Part shown: in pieces, positions 25,127 through 34,279 of the stretch | Position numbering within the stretch: position 1 is the first letter of the stretch | How the letters are laid out: each line of letters opens with the position of its first letter | From: Streptomyces sp. CB02923 | GTDB lineage: Bacteria; Actinomycetota; Actinomycetes; Streptomycetales; Streptomycetaceae | Assembly (NCBI RefSeq): GCF_001905005.1 | Contig: NZ_LWKZ01000026.1 | Location: 248,001-312,000, forward strand | Length of the DNA: 64,000 nt | Direction of reading: 5' to 3' | Notes under the pieces: generated by a model | Told to the model about the DNA's origin: nothing | Seen by the model: only the letters and a program-made list of their open reading frames with translations | Databases searched by the model: none | Position numbers and translations under genes: made by a program

Positions 25127-26106
25127 GAGTGCTCGTCACCGGGGGTGCCGGATATGTGGGCTCCTTCACCGTCCGCCGTCTCCTGGCGGCCGGCCACGAG
25201 GTCGTGGTGGTCGACAACCTCAGCACGGGCCGTCGCGAGGCCGTCCGGGGCTGCCCCCTGCGGATGGCGGACATCCGCGACCCGGCGGGCATGGGTCCGG
25301 TCTTCGAGGAGTTCCGCCCGGAGGCCGTAATCCACTTCGCGGCCCTGAAGTCCTCGGAGGAGTCGCTGCGCGACATCGGCACGTACTTCGGCGTCAATGT
25401 GACGGGCACGCAGAACGTGCTCGACCTGTGTGCGCGCACAGGCGTGGAGCGGTTCGTGTTCTCCTCCTCGTGCGCCGTGTACGGCACGCCGCAGATCTGC
25501 CCGGTCGACGAGACCGCCCCGGTGCGTCCGGAGAGTCCGTACGGAGAGACGAAGTACCTGTCCGAGCGGATGATCGCCTCCTACGGACAGGCCACCGGGC
25601 TGCGCTACGCCAACCTGCGGTACTTCAACGCGGCGGGCGCGGCCGACGACGCTTCTCTGGGCGAGTACGCGGGTCCGGCGGCGACCCAGCTCCTTCCCGT
25701 GGCGGTACGGGCCACCCTGGGCCTGGCTCCCGCGCTGCGGATCTTCGGCGACGACTATCCGACTCCGGACGGCACGGCTCTGCGCGACTACATCCACGTC
25801 GAGGACCTCGCGCAGGCGCATGTGCGGGTACTGGAGGGCCTGGACACGGACGAACGGTGCGGGCCGGTGAACCTCGGCCGCGGGCAACCCGTCAGCGTAC
25901 GCGAGCTGATCGACGCCCTGCGTCACGTCTCGGAGAAGGACACCACCGTGACGACCGCGCCGCGCAGGCCCGGCGACCCCGGTCTGTCCTGGGCCGATCC
26001 GGATCTGGCGCTGAGCCGTTTCGGCTGGCGGGCAGAGCGCGACCTCGACCACATCGTCCGTACGGCGTGGGACTGGCACACCGGTACACCCGCCTCGCTG
26101 GAGTGA
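25123..26106 (+). CDS. tunF: TunF: UDP-sugar 4-epimerase (GalE type)
   Basis: 327 residues. TGGAGYVGS cofactor motif, DNLSTG, FSSSCAVYG with active-site Ser, SPYGETK (YxxxK), RYFNAAGA and the GalE loop DDYPTPDGT are all present. In the pathway TunF epimerises the 5,6-unsaturated UDP-GlcNAc derivative at C4 to the galacto form needed for tunicamine. It is clearly closer to GalE than tunA or the epimerase at 16427. Confidence 0.93.
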   Translation: MRVLVTGGAGYVGSFTVRRLLAAGHEVVVVDNLSTGRREAVRGCPLRMADIRDPAGMGPVFEEFRPEAVIHFAALKSSEESLRDIGTYFGVNVTGTQNVLDLCARTGVERFVFSSSCAVYGTPQICPVDETAPVRPESPYGETKYLSERMIASYGQATGLRYANLRYFNAAGAADDASLGEYAGPAATQLLPVAVRATLGLAPALRIFGDDYPTPDGTALRDYIHVEDLAQAHVRVLEGLDTDERCGPVNLGRGQPVSVRELIDALRHVSEKDTTVTTAPRRPGDPGLSWADPDLALSRFGWRAERDLDHIVRTAWDWHTGTPASLE

Positions 26107-26107
26107 C

Positions 26108-26734
26108 ATGCACCTTTACCTGCTGCGCCACGCCGAAGACCGCGCCGGAACGCACGATCCGCACCGTCCCTTCCTGACCGGGCACGGGCGCCTCCAGGCG
26201 CAGGCCGCCGCGCGCTGGCTGGCCGACCGGCACCCCACCGCATTGCGTACCAGTACGCTGCCCCGCGCCCGGCAGACCGCCGATATCGTGGCGCGGCACA
26301 CCGCCCTCGACGTGCGGGAGGATCCGCGTCTCAACGAGATCGTCTGGGCGTCGTCCGACGCGGCGGGACCGCTGCCGAACCCGCGGGAGGACCGGCGCTG
26401 CCCTCCGTCACCGGGAGCGGAGACCTGGCACGTGTTCATGACCCGGGTCGCCACCTGCGTGAGCGAGCTGTGCCACCGGGCCGGGGCGGACCAGCGCATC
26501 GTGCTGGTCACCCACAGCGGCTTCTTCGACGCCGTCAACGAACTGCTGTGCGGCGGGTCCGGCCGGGTCGAACTGTCCGTGGCGCACGCGGGGATCACCC
26601 ACTGGCAGTACCGCCCCGGCGACTCCGGCGGCGCGTGGCTGCTGCACCAGCACAACGTCACCTTCCACCCGGCGTCGGACCCGGCCGGTGACGGGGCCGG
26701 GGACGGCGCGACGGCGATGGAGCCGACCTCGTGA
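26108..26734 (+). CDS. tunG: TunG: histidine phosphatase
   Basis: 208 residues; the ATG lies one base after the tunF stop. The catalytic LRHAE motif is at residues 6-10 (phosphoacceptor His) and a second conserved histidine is in VTHSGFF. RHG-family enzymes remove phosphate from small phosphorylated substrates; TunG is proposed to dephosphorylate UMP to uridine for the core. The last ~20 residues are a Gly/Asp/Ala tail. Overlaps tunH by 4 bases. Confidence 0.9.
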   Translation: MHLYLLRHAEDRAGTHDPHRPFLTGHGRLQAQAAARWLADRHPTALRTSTLPRARQTADIVARHTALDVREDPRLNEIVWASSDAAGPLPNPREDRRCPPSPGAETWHVFMTRVATCVSELCHRAGADQRIVLVTHSGFFDAVNELLCGGSGRVELSVAHAGITHWQYRPGDSGGAWLLHQHNVTFHPASDPAGDGAGDGATAMEPTS

Positions 26735-28281
26735 GCGGGCGGCGCCGACGCATGATCGTCATCTGTGTCGACGGCGGTCTGCCCGGGATCATCCGCGAGC
26801 ACGACTTCTTCGACCTGACCCGGGCCCTGCCGGCCGTGCCGGGCACCGCCGTCCACGAGCTGCGCAGCATCTTCCCCTCCTCGACGGCGCCGTCCCACGC
26901 GTCCTTCCTCACCGGTACGCACCCCGAAGGGCACGGCATCGTGGGGAACCGTTTCTGGGAGCGGGAGAGCGCCGCGGAGATCCGGCAGCGCGCGGACGAC
27001 CCCCTGTCCGCTTTCCACCCCTACGAGGAAGACTCGCTGACCGCTCCCAGCCTTCTCGACTGGTTCGCCCGGCAAGGGGCGTCAGCCGCCGCCGTGCACT
27101 TCCCGCAGACCTTCTCCCGTGGCGCCCGGCAGGCGATCCCCAGCTGCTACAGCTTGTACGCACCCGCCCGCGATCTCGTCGTCCCGCTCGCGCCGGGCGG
27201 CGACGGGACCGCCGACGCCCGGGTGACGCTCTCCTACCTGGGGCACGAACTGCCCCTGTATGTGCATCTGGACCAGCGGACGGACACCATCACGGTCGGC
27301 AGCGACAGGGAGAACGCCGTCCTGGCCGACGGCTCCCGCCCCGTACGGCTGGACATCCCGGTGACCTCCGGCGCCGTCTCCGTCGCGGCCTCCTGCACGC
27401 TGCTCGACCCCGGCCGGATACGGGTACGCCTGGGAACCGCCGTGATCACCATGGGCTTCGGCGGCCTCGATCCCGTACCGCTCCGCGGCGGTGACGGCCC
27501 CGCGTCCCTGCACGTCGAGTACACCGCCAACCCGCACCACACCTTCCATGAGGCGCCCCGCGCCGAGTGGGTGGAACAGACCGCCCTCGACGTCCTCGAA
27601 AAGCACGACCCCGACGTCCTGTTCGTACGCTTCAACCAGGCCGATCACGCTCAGGAGTTCCTGTACTGGCACGCGGTGCGCGGCAGCGCCCGCGAGCGGG
27701 ACCCGGCGTGGCAGCAGATCCTGGACGTCTACGCCCGGATCGACGCCTGCGTGGGGCGGCTCGCCGAAGCCGTCGGCGAGCACGCGGAGTTCCTGTTGTT
27801 CTCCGACCACGGGATCGACTACGTCGAGACGCACCTTCGCCCCAACCATGTGCTGGCGGACCTGGGCCTCGCCGACCGCATGGTGTTCCAGGGCGACAGC
27901 AACTGCGCCTACCTGTACGCGGACGCCCCCCTGCCGGCCGCGGAGGAAGAGCGCCTCGGCCGTGCGCTGCGCGCGCTCGATCCGTCCGTCGGCCTGCTCA
28001 CCCCGCCCGAACGGAAGCGTCTGAAGCTGCCGGTGAGCAGCCCGCGGGTGGGCCGCCTGACCGTGACCTGCGGCCGGCACATCGAATTCCAGTACGGCGA
28101 CGTCGCGGCCCGGGAGAGCGTGGCGTCCGCGTCCCACGGCTACCTGCCCAGCGACCCGGCCATGAGCGGCTTCTACCGCTCTTTCGGACGCACGGCGGTG
28201 CAGCCGGCTCCCCCCGGCGACATCACGGGGGCCGCGGCCGTGGTCCGCTGGATCTGGCGCCACGCGGCACAGGGGAGGTGA
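26731..28281 (+). CDS. tunH: TunH: type I phosphodiesterase/nucleotide pyrophosphatase
   Basis: 516 residues from a GTG overlapping the tunG stop. Metal-binding CVDGGLPG at the N-terminus, the nucleophile region SIFPSSTAPSHASFLTGTHP (Thr/Ser nucleophile), LVRF-like FVRFNQADHAQE and FSDHGIDYV are the alkaline-phosphatase-superfamily metal sites. The reaction is hydrolysis of a phosphoanhydride, in this pathway probably a UDP-linked intermediate. No signal peptide, so cytoplasmic. A ~110-residue beta-rich insert (about residues 150-260) separates the two halves. Confidence 0.9.
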   Translation: MSGRRRRMIVICVDGGLPGIIREHDFFDLTRALPAVPGTAVHELRSIFPSSTAPSHASFLTGTHPEGHGIVGNRFWERESAAEIRQRADDPLSAFHPYEEDSLTAPSLLDWFARQGASAAAVHFPQTFSRGARQAIPSCYSLYAPARDLVVPLAPGGDGTADARVTLSYLGHELPLYVHLDQRTDTITVGSDRENAVLADGSRPVRLDIPVTSGAVSVAASCTLLDPGRIRVRLGTAVITMGFGGLDPVPLRGGDGPASLHVEYTANPHHTFHEAPRAEWVEQTALDVLEKHDPDVLFVRFNQADHAQEFLYWHAVRGSARERDPAWQQILDVYARIDACVGRLAEAVGEHAEFLLFSDHGIDYVETHLRPNHVLADLGLADRMVFQGDSNCAYLYADAPLPAAEEERLGRALRALDPSVGLLTPPERKRLKLPVSSPRVGRLTVTCGRHIEFQYGDVAARESVASASHGYLPSDPAMSGFYRSFGRTAVQPAPPGDITGAAAVVRWIWRHAAQGR

Positions 28282-28283
28282 GC

Positions 28284-29198
28284 ATGCCCGACAGCGCACC
28301 GTACGCATATGAGGTGGCGGACCTGCACAAGCAGTACGACGGAACCTCCCGCCCGGCCAATACGGACATGTCCTTCCGTATCCGGCAGGGCGAGTTCTTC
28401 GGGCTGCTGGGCAGCAACGGCGCCGGGAAGACGACCCTGGTCAAGCAGATGATCGGCCTGGTGCGGCCGGACGGCGGAACGGTACGGCTCCTCGGACGCG
28501 ACGTCTTCGCCCACCCCCGTTTCACCACGGCCACGGTCGGCTACATGCCGCAGACCGCCTTCGCCCTGAACAGCCTGACCGTCAAGGAGGCCGTCTACTT
28601 CAGCGCCCACCTGCGCGGCGTCGCCGCCAGGACCGCCCGGCGGGAACGCGACGCCGTACTGGAACTGCTCGGCCTGACCCACCTCGCCGGCAAGGTCGCC
28701 CGGCAGCTCTCCGGAGGAGAACGCCGGCTGCTCCAGATCGCGGTGACCCTGACCGGGTCACCGCCCGTACTCATCCTGGACGAGCCGACCAACGAGCTGG
28801 ACCCGTCACGACGCCGCCAGGTGTGGCAACTGCTCAGGGACCTCAACCAGCGCGACGGCCGCACGATCATCCTCATCACCCACAACGCGATCGAAGCGGA
28901 ACAGGTCATCGAGCGGGTCGGCATCCTCAAGGACGGGCGGCTCGCCGCGCTGGGCGCCCCGGCCGAGCTCAAGGCCGCCCTCCACTCCCAGGTCCGCCTC
29001 TCGATCACCCTGGGCGACGCGGAGACGCACGGGCTGCCCGACTACGTCCGGGTGCAGTCACAGCACCGCGGCAAGGTCGTGGCCCTGGTCGACTCCGCCG
29101 ACCTGCCGCACCTGACCAAGGATGTGGATCTCAGCCGGTTCCCCGAGTTCACGATGCACACCGCGACCCTGGAAGACGTCTATGTCAACTACGCGTGA
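28284..29198 (+). CDS. tunI: TunI: ABC transporter ATPase
   Basis: 304 residues, start preceded by GGGGAGGTGAGC. Walker A GSNGAGKTT, Q-loop YMPQT, signature LSGGERR, Walker B LILDEPTNELD and switch His in ITHNA are intact. The DrrA-like layout, with a C-terminal ~80-residue regulatory tail, fits export ATPases. It pairs with tunJ, whose ATG lies 17 bases inside this gene. Proposed to export tunicamycin and so contribute to self-protection. Confidence 0.92.
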   Translation: MPDSAPYAYEVADLHKQYDGTSRPANTDMSFRIRQGEFFGLLGSNGAGKTTLVKQMIGLVRPDGGTVRLLGRDVFAHPRFTTATVGYMPQTAFALNSLTVKEAVYFSAHLRGVAARTARRERDAVLELLGLTHLAGKVARQLSGGERRLLQIAVTLTGSPPVLILDEPTNELDPSRRRQVWQLLRDLNQRDGRTIILITHNAIEAEQVIERVGILKDGRLAALGAPAELKAALHSQVRLSITLGDAETHGLPDYVRVQSQHRGKVVALVDSADLPHLTKDVDLSRFPEFTMHTATLEDVYVNYA

Positions 29199-30012
29199 CG
29201 AAAGGCTCGGCCTGAGCTTCCCGCAACAGGCCTGGGACCTGTTCCGGATCCAGCTCACCAACTGGCGCTGGTCCTGGCCCCAGATGGTGCTCACCGGCAT
29301 GCTCGCCCCCCTGGTCAGCATCGCCGCCCTGGGCCTGTTCGCCCGGTCCTCCGGTCCCGCGGCCACCGAATACGTCCTGACCGGCAGCGTCACCATGGCG
29401 ATCCTGTTCGAGACCCAGAACCGGATCGCCAGCAACTTCGCGTTCATGCGCGGCAACGGCGCCTTCGAGTACTACGCCGCGCTGCCCGTACGCCGGGAGG
29501 CGCTCATCCTCGCCACGCTCGCGGCGTTCTCCCTCCTGTCGCTGCCCGCCGTCGCGGTCACCCTGTTCCTCGGATCGGCCCTGCTCGACGTCCCGCTGAC
29601 CCCGTCGCCGCTCGCTCCCCTGTGCCTCCTGCTCGCCCTCCTGCCCTCGGCCGGGCTCGGAGCCCTCATCGGCAGCAGATCCGGCACCATCGAACAGGCG
29701 TCCTCACTCAGCCTGGCCACCACGCTCCTCATGATGGCCGCAGGCCCGGTGGCCGTCCCGCCCGGCCTCCTCCCCGATGCCCTGGTCTGGATCGGCCACC
29801 TCAACCCCGCGGTGTACGCGGCCGACAGCCTGCGCCACTCCCTCACCACCCCCGCCGCCCTCAGCGCCCTCGCCGACATGGCGGTCCTCGCCACGTTCGC
29901 GGGTGCCGTCTGGGGCCTGACCAGCACGCGTATGCACTGGCGTGCCCGCTACGGGCGCCGCACCACGTCACCAGCCGCGGACCCATCATCACAAAAGGGA
30001 GCACCGTCATGA
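29182..30012 (+). CDS. tunJ: TunJ: ABC-2 type permease
   Basis: 276 residues from the ATG MSTTRDERLG with GGAAG upstream. About six hydrophobic segments are visible, including MVLTGMLAPLVSIAALGLF and a long helical pair around LLALLPSAGLGALIG, as in ABC-2 (DrrB-like) permeases. Forms the membrane channel for TunI. A charged C-terminal tail follows the last helix. The TGA overlaps the tunK ATG. Confidence 0.88.
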   Translation: MSTTRDERLGLSFPQQAWDLFRIQLTNWRWSWPQMVLTGMLAPLVSIAALGLFARSSGPAATEYVLTGSVTMAILFETQNRIASNFAFMRGNGAFEYYAALPVRREALILATLAAFSLLSLPAVAVTLFLGSALLDVPLTPSPLAPLCLLLALLPSAGLGALIGSRSGTIEQASSLSLATTLLMMAAGPVAVPPGLLPDALVWIGHLNPAVYAADSLRHSLTTPAALSALADMAVLATFAGAVWGLTSTRMHWRARYGRRTTSPAADPSSQKGAPS

Positions 30013-30254
30013 CCGAGCAGGAGTTCATCGCCGTTCTCGCGCCGCTGGCGGAGGAGATCACCGGGACGGCCGTATCGCAGGACCAGCTCGACGCCTCCTT
30101 CGGGGACCTGGACATCGATTCCCTCAACCAGGTCGAGATCATCAGCCGTGTCGAGGACGAGTTCGACTGCCGGATCGAGGACAGCGTTCTGCGGACGATC
30201 CGTACCCCCCGCGGACTGATGGAGCACATATCGAAGGCCACTGCCACCGCATGA
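30009..30254 (+). CDS. tunK: TunK: acyl carrier protein
   Basis: 81 residues. The phosphopantetheine attachment serine is in DIDSLNQVEI (Ser38 region), with acidic helices around it (IISRVEDEFD), as in fatty-acid ACPs. It carries the acyl chain that TunC transfers to tunicamine nitrogen. Overlaps tunJ and tunL by four bases each (ATGA), so its expression is tied to both. Confidence 0.93.
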   Translation: MTEQEFIAVLAPLAEEITGTAVSQDQLDASFGDLDIDSLNQVEIISRVEDEFDCRIEDSVLRTIRTPRGLMEHISKATATA

Positions 30255-30937
30255 ACCGGCGCCACCCCGTGGGCCGGGCCCGGCCCCTGCCATGGTTCGG
30301 ATGGTGGGCGGCGGCCCACGCCTGCCTGCTGCTCCTCCTCGTCGCGTTCCGCTGGGACGGGCGGCTGAGCGGAGCTCTCTGCTCCTGGGGAAGCGGCGGA
30401 GCGGTGCGCACCCACCTTCTCCAGGCGCTGACGTCCTGGGGCAACCCCTGGCCGGTGACGGTCATGGCCGCCGGATCCGCGTGCGTAGCGCTGATCCGGC
30501 GGGACGTCATCGCCGCCGCCGTACTCCTGGTCGTGCCGTACGCCGCCACGGTGAGCAGCAACGTACTCAAGGGGTGGGTCGAACGGCAGCGCCCCACGCT
30601 GGAATGCGCCTCCCTCCACGCCGACGGATTCGGATTCCCCAGCGGACACGCGGTGGGCGTGACCACCGGATTCCTGCTTGCCGCGCTGTACCTCGCCACC
30701 CTCATACCCCGGGCAGCGCCGGCATTGCTCCTTCTGGCAGCGCTGTGCGCCGAACTCGTCGCGTGGAGCAGGGTTTTCCTCGGTGTGCACTTCGGCTTCG
30801 ACGTACTCGCCGGGCAACTCCTCGGCGCGGGCTGGCTGGCCGTCGCCGCCTTCCTGTTGCACTGGCGGCCGGCCCGCCGCTTGCCGAGCGAGACAGGCGA
30901 AGGGGCGGCCACCACCGCGGATGAGCCCGTGCCATGA
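30251..30937 (+). CDS. tunL: TunL: PAP2-family membrane phosphatase
   Basis: 228 residues with about six transmembrane segments. The three PAP2 motifs are complete: KGWVERQRP, FPSGH and SRVFLGVHFGFD. These enzymes dephosphorylate lipid pyrophosphates or phosphatidates facing the membrane surface. In the cluster it may recycle undecaprenyl pyrophosphate or offset the MraY block caused by tunicamycin (inference). Confidence 0.9.
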   Translation: MNRRHPVGRARPLPWFGWWAAAHACLLLLLVAFRWDGRLSGALCSWGSGGAVRTHLLQALTSWGNPWPVTVMAAGSACVALIRRDVIAAAVLLVVPYAATVSSNVLKGWVERQRPTLECASLHADGFGFPSGHAVGVTTGFLLAALYLATLIPRAAPALLLLAALCAELVAWSRVFLGVHFGFDVLAGQLLGAGWLAVAAFLLHWRPARRLPSETGEGAATTADEPVP

Positions 30938-30944
30938 TGACGTC

Positions 30945-31631
30945 GTGCCGTTCAATCACAACGATCACTATCACGAACTCCTGCTCCGCGAGCTTCCCGC
31001 AACCTGCCACCAAGCCCTCGACGTGGGCTGCGGAACCGGATCGCTCGCTCGGAAACTGGCGTCCCGCGGTATCGACGTGGACGCTGTCGACGCGGACGGC
31101 GACGTCATCGCCGCCGCACAGAAGCAATCCTCCGCGATCGAACTCCCCGGGCATATCCGCTTCGAACAAGCCGATATCACCGAACTGACCCTGCCACCCG
31201 GCACATACGACTACATCGTGTGCGTGGCCAGCATTCACCACGTCCCCTTCGACACGGTACGAAAACTTCGCGCAGCGCTGACCGCGAACGGCGTCCTGGT
31301 GATTCTCGGCTGCTACCGGGCAGCCACGCTCCGGGACCACGCCGTAGGCCTTCTGGCCGTGCCGGTGAACGCCGTCTTGCGCACCGCGGTGTTCCTCCGG
31401 GAAAAACTCTCCAAGGACCGCACGGTTATGGGCACCTCGACCACGGACGCCTCAGCTACCGGCACCCCGGGGGGCCATATCACTACCGCGCCCGTCGCGC
31501 CCCCTTCCATGTCTTTCGCCGAGGTCCGGGAATCCGCTGCCACCGACCTGCCACGGAGCCGGATGCGGCAGCTCCTGTTCTGGAGGTACCTCCTGGTGTT
31601 CCGTAACACCGAGCGTGAGGCGGGGCAGTGA
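30945..31631 (+). CDS. tunM: TunM: SAM-dependent methyltransferase-like protein
   Basis: 228 residues from GTG (MPFNHNDHYHELL); an in-frame ATG at 30921 is the alternative, and neither has a strong ribosome-binding site. Motif I is LDVGCGTGSLA, with DAVDADG as motif II and IVCVASIHHVP as motif IV. It probably acts in building or oxidising the uridine part, but tunicamycin has no obvious methyl from SAM, so its role is unclear. Its stop overlaps the tunN start. Confidence 0.85.
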   Translation: MPFNHNDHYHELLLRELPATCHQALDVGCGTGSLARKLASRGIDVDAVDADGDVIAAAQKQSSAIELPGHIRFEQADITELTLPPGTYDYIVCVASIHHVPFDTVRKLRAALTANGVLVILGCYRAATLRDHAVGLLAVPVNAVLRTAVFLREKLSKDRTVMGTSTTDASATGTPGGHITTAPVAPPSMSFAEVRESAATDLPRSRMRQLLFWRYLLVFRNTEREAGQ

Positions 31632-32110
31632 CCGGGCGCCAGGACCAGCAGGCTCCCCCGCCTCCCGCGGGCTACGTCCTCGGAGCGACATGCGTCGCGT
31701 TCAACGACATGGGGCACGTCCTCATCGCACGCCGCCGCTCCCCGGAGCGCTGGGAGCTGCCCGGCGGCCTCGTCGATCCACTTGAGTCATTCGGCGATGC
31801 CGCCGCTCGCGAGACGCTGGAAGAGACCGGGGTCCTCGTCGAGGTCCACGGCCTGGTGGGCGTCTACCAGCACCCGAGCCGGGGCATCCTCGCAGGCATC
31901 TTCATCGCCACAGCCCTCTCCGGAGAACCACACCCGACGGCCGAATCCAGCGCCGCCGAGTGGACGGAGGCGGCAGACGCACTCAAGCGACTGCACCCCC
32001 TCTACCGCCCCCGACTGGAAGACGCCCTCGCCGCCAGGGAATCCGTGACCTTCCGCGTCCACGAGGGCACGGAGGTCCTCTCCCTCCTCAAGGCCACGGG
32101 CGTCGTCTGA
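31628..32110 (+). CDS. tunN: TunN: NUDIX hydrolase
   Basis: 160 residues from a GTG overlapping the tunM stop. The NUDIX box is intact: GLVDPLE, then RETLEETGV, which matches Gx5Ex7REUxEExGU. These enzymes cleave nucleoside diphosphates linked to another moiety; TunN is proposed to make UMP for TunG. Last gene of the cluster; a convergent gene ends 45 bp away and the gap holds GGCCTC-type short repeats rather than a clear terminator. Confidence 0.92.
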   Translation: MTGRQDQQAPPPPAGYVLGATCVAFNDMGHVLIARRRSPERWELPGGLVDPLESFGDAAARETLEETGVLVEVHGLVGVYQHPSRGILAGIFIATALSGEPHPTAESSAAEWTEAADALKRLHPLYRPRLEDALAARESVTFRVHEGTEVLSLLKATGVV

Positions 32111-32154
32111 AGACGGCTCGGCCTCTGGGTCGGCCTCGGCCTCTAGGTCGGCCT

Positions 32155-32958
32155 CTAGCTCGCCCCACCGCCTCTCCAGAGCTGCTTCCGGTCGTCGCTG
32201 TTACAGGTGGTCACCATCACCAAGGTGCCGCTGAAAGGCGGCGAGTCGATCTTCAGGCAGTGGTCGGTTTCGGCGCTCTTCAGGGTCTGGCCTGCCGCGG
32301 ACGTGGTGTCGACGCGCCAGTGGATGTTGCCGGAACTGCAGTTGGTGAGGCTGACCTGGTAGTCGTTGCCCGGGGGCGCCGTCAGACAGGAGCCGCTGGC
32401 GCGGTTGACCAGCTCGAAGGTGTTGCCTCCGGTGGAGCGCAGCGTCCAGGTGTAGGCATAGCTGGCACTACAGGTACCGACGGACGGAAAGGTGCCGTCC
32501 CCGGCAGCGCACTGTCCGGCCTGGACGTTCTCCAGGTGGGAGCGGGAGCCCGGGGAGAGCCCCGCCGGATTGGGGCGCCCGTGCGCGCCGCCCCCAGTGG
32601 TGGGAATCGGCGTCGTCGGCGCGGGCCGCTGCGGCAGCGTCCGCGCCCGGCCGCCGGAGCTGTGCGGGCCCGGCGCGGGCGCGGCGGGCGAAGCAGACGA
32701 GGCGGACGGCGCTACGGGGGCCCGGGACGTCGCAGAGGCCGAAGGGGACGGAGAGGGTGACGCGAAGGAGGACGGCGTCCCCTGCGCCTGCGCCGGCGGC
32801 TGGTCTTCGGGGGCGGACTGGTGCGGCGCGAGCGTGATGGCCAAGACCGCTCCGCCCGTCGCGACGACGGGCACCACGACCAGCAGGACACGCGCGCGGC
32901 GTAGCTTGCGCACGTAGGAGACCTGGTCGGCGTGCCCGACCGCCACTCCCCCGTTCAC
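32155..32958 (-). CDS. membrane-anchored ricin-type lectin domain protein
   Basis: 267 residues from GTG. One transmembrane segment (RVLLVVVPVVATGGAVLAITL, residues ~22-42) is followed by a long Ser/Pro/Ala linker (to ~residue 130) and a C-terminal beta-trefoil with QAGQCAAGDG, NRASGSCLTAP and TDHCLKID, resembling ricin B repeats. Cys pairs suggest folding outside the cell. Likely displays a carbohydrate-binding domain on the surface. No enzyme domain is attached. Confidence 0.75.
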   Translation of the reverse strand: MNGGVAVGHADQVSYVRKLRRARVLLVVVPVVATGGAVLAITLAPHQSAPEDQPPAQAQGTPSSFASPSPSPSASATSRAPVAPSASSASPAAPAPGPHSSGGRARTLPQRPAPTTPIPTTGGGAHGRPNPAGLSPGSRSHLENVQAGQCAAGDGTFPSVGTCSASYAYTWTLRSTGGNTFELVNRASGSCLTAPPGNDYQVSLTNCSSGNIHWRVDTTSAAGQTLKSAETDHCLKIDSPPFSGTLVMVTTCNSDDRKQLWRGGGAS

Positions 32959-33056
32959 GGCGTGGGTGACGTTCCCGCCGGGAATGTACGGGTACGCGGC
33001 CTGTGCGGCCTCGGGAGCCGGCGCGGCCCAGGTGGCTCGGGGGACGCCGGGCGCGC

Positions 33057-33572
33057 TCAGCCGTGCTGCGGGCCCGGCTGCGGAGGGTTTCCCATCGTCA
33101 CGTTCCCCATGGTCACGGCGGCTGCGCCCCCGGTCTCGGCGCTGACGTTCACCGAGCCGTGGACGGCTACGCCTCCGGCGCCCTCCGCCGATGCCCGGCC
33201 GGCCGTGCGGTCCCGGGCGTCCTGCACCTGTTGGACGGCGCGTTCCACCGCCGCGGCAAAGCCCGCGTCGCCCTCGGCCGCGTCCGCCAGCGCGCGCTGC
33301 ATGCGCTGCCGGACCGGATCACTGGGCACGGCAGCCTCGCCCGTCCCGGCACCCTCGTCCATCTCAGCTGCCTCGGCCTGCTCTTCAGCCTCGGCGGTCA
33401 GCTCCAGTAGCGCGGGCTGCTCGCCCAGCCTCGTGCTCACCAGGCCATGGAGTTCGTCCATCGCCGCGTCCAGCGCCCGGTCGACCTCCGCATCGGCCCG
33501 CCCGGCCACACGCCTGGCCTTCTGCACCGCCCAAGCGAAGAGAATCCCGACAGCTACCTCAATACCCGTCAT
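33057..33572 (-). CDS. small hypothetical protein with N-terminal hydrophobic segment
   Basis: 171 residues, start preceded by GGGGGAG. A short hydrophobic N-terminus (VAVGILFAWAV) is followed by acidic helices rich in Ala and Glu that could form coiled coil, then a Gly/Met/Asn tail. I do not recognise the family. It lies 98 bp upstream of the lectin gene on the same strand, and the two may form an operon. Confidence 0.6.
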   Translation of the reverse strand: MTGIEVAVGILFAWAVQKARRVAGRADAEVDRALDAAMDELHGLVSTRLGEQPALLELTAEAEEQAEAAEMDEGAGTGEAAVPSDPVRQRMQRALADAAEGDAGFAAAVERAVQQVQDARDRTAGRASAEGAGGVAVHGSVNVSAETGGAAAVTMGNVTMGNPPQPGPQHG

Positions 33573-33754
33573 CTCAACTCCCCCATCATGCCCAGTTGCT
33601 GACGCAGACAGTATCCACGTCCGTCCACTACGAGAAGCCGACACGAGGAAGGGCTCCGGGGCGAGTCCGGCCGCGCGAGGGGACTGGTGCAGCCACCACC
33701 GCGTGCGAGAGGCTGATCCGTCCAAGAGGTTCGGCACGCGGAGGCGACGCGCTC

Positions 33755-34279
33755 ATGGCGATACCAGGCACAGCCGGGCAGTCCCTACCGGAAGCAGGCA
33801 CCTACGACATCGACCCAGCGGCATCCACGGTCCGTTTCGGCACGCGTGCGATGTTCGGACTGCTCCCGGTCCGGGGGACGTTCGCTGTCAGCCATGGCCG
33901 GATCACGGTAGCCGAGTTGCCGGACGAGTCGTCGGCAGAAGCCGTGATGGACGCCGCCAGCTTCGAATCCGGCAATCAGCAGCGTGACGACCACATAAGG
34001 TCCTCCGACTACTTGGACGTGGCACGACATCCCGAGATCGCCTTCCGAAGCCGGCGTCTGGAAAGGTCCGCCCAGGACGCCTCACTGCGGGGAGAATTAA
34101 CCGTCTGCGGAGTAACGCAGCCAGTCCTCATCACGCTCAGTTCGATTACCTGCGAAGACAGGCGGATCACGGCCAACGGCACCGCCACGATAGACAGATA
34201 CGCCTTCGGCATCACCAAAGCCAAGGGCATGACCGGGCGCCGTACAAAAATCACCCTGGAAGTGGTCGCAAACCGCTGA
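33755..34279 (+). CDS. YceI-family protein
   Basis: 174 residues from an ATG with GGAGG 7-12 bases upstream. The YceI pattern is clear: YDIDPAASTVRFGTRAMFG near the start, then SSDYLDVARHPEIAFRS, LRGELTVCGVTQPV and ITKAKGMTGRRT. Family members are lipocalin-like beta-barrels that bind isoprenoids or other lipids; no signal peptide is visible, so this copy is probably cytoplasmic. Stands alone on the plus strand. Confidence 0.88.
   Translation: MAIPGTAGQSLPEAGTYDIDPAASTVRFGTRAMFGLLPVRGTFAVSHGRITVAELPDESSAEAVMDAASFESGNQQRDDHIRSSDYLDVARHPEIAFRSRRLERSAQDASLRGELTVCGVTQPVLITLSSITCEDRRITANGTATIDRYAFGITKAKGMTGRRTKITLEVVANR

Noticed and set aside
32110..32155. GGCCTC-type repeats after tunN as a terminator
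   Set aside because: They are direct, not inverted, repeats and no T-run follows.
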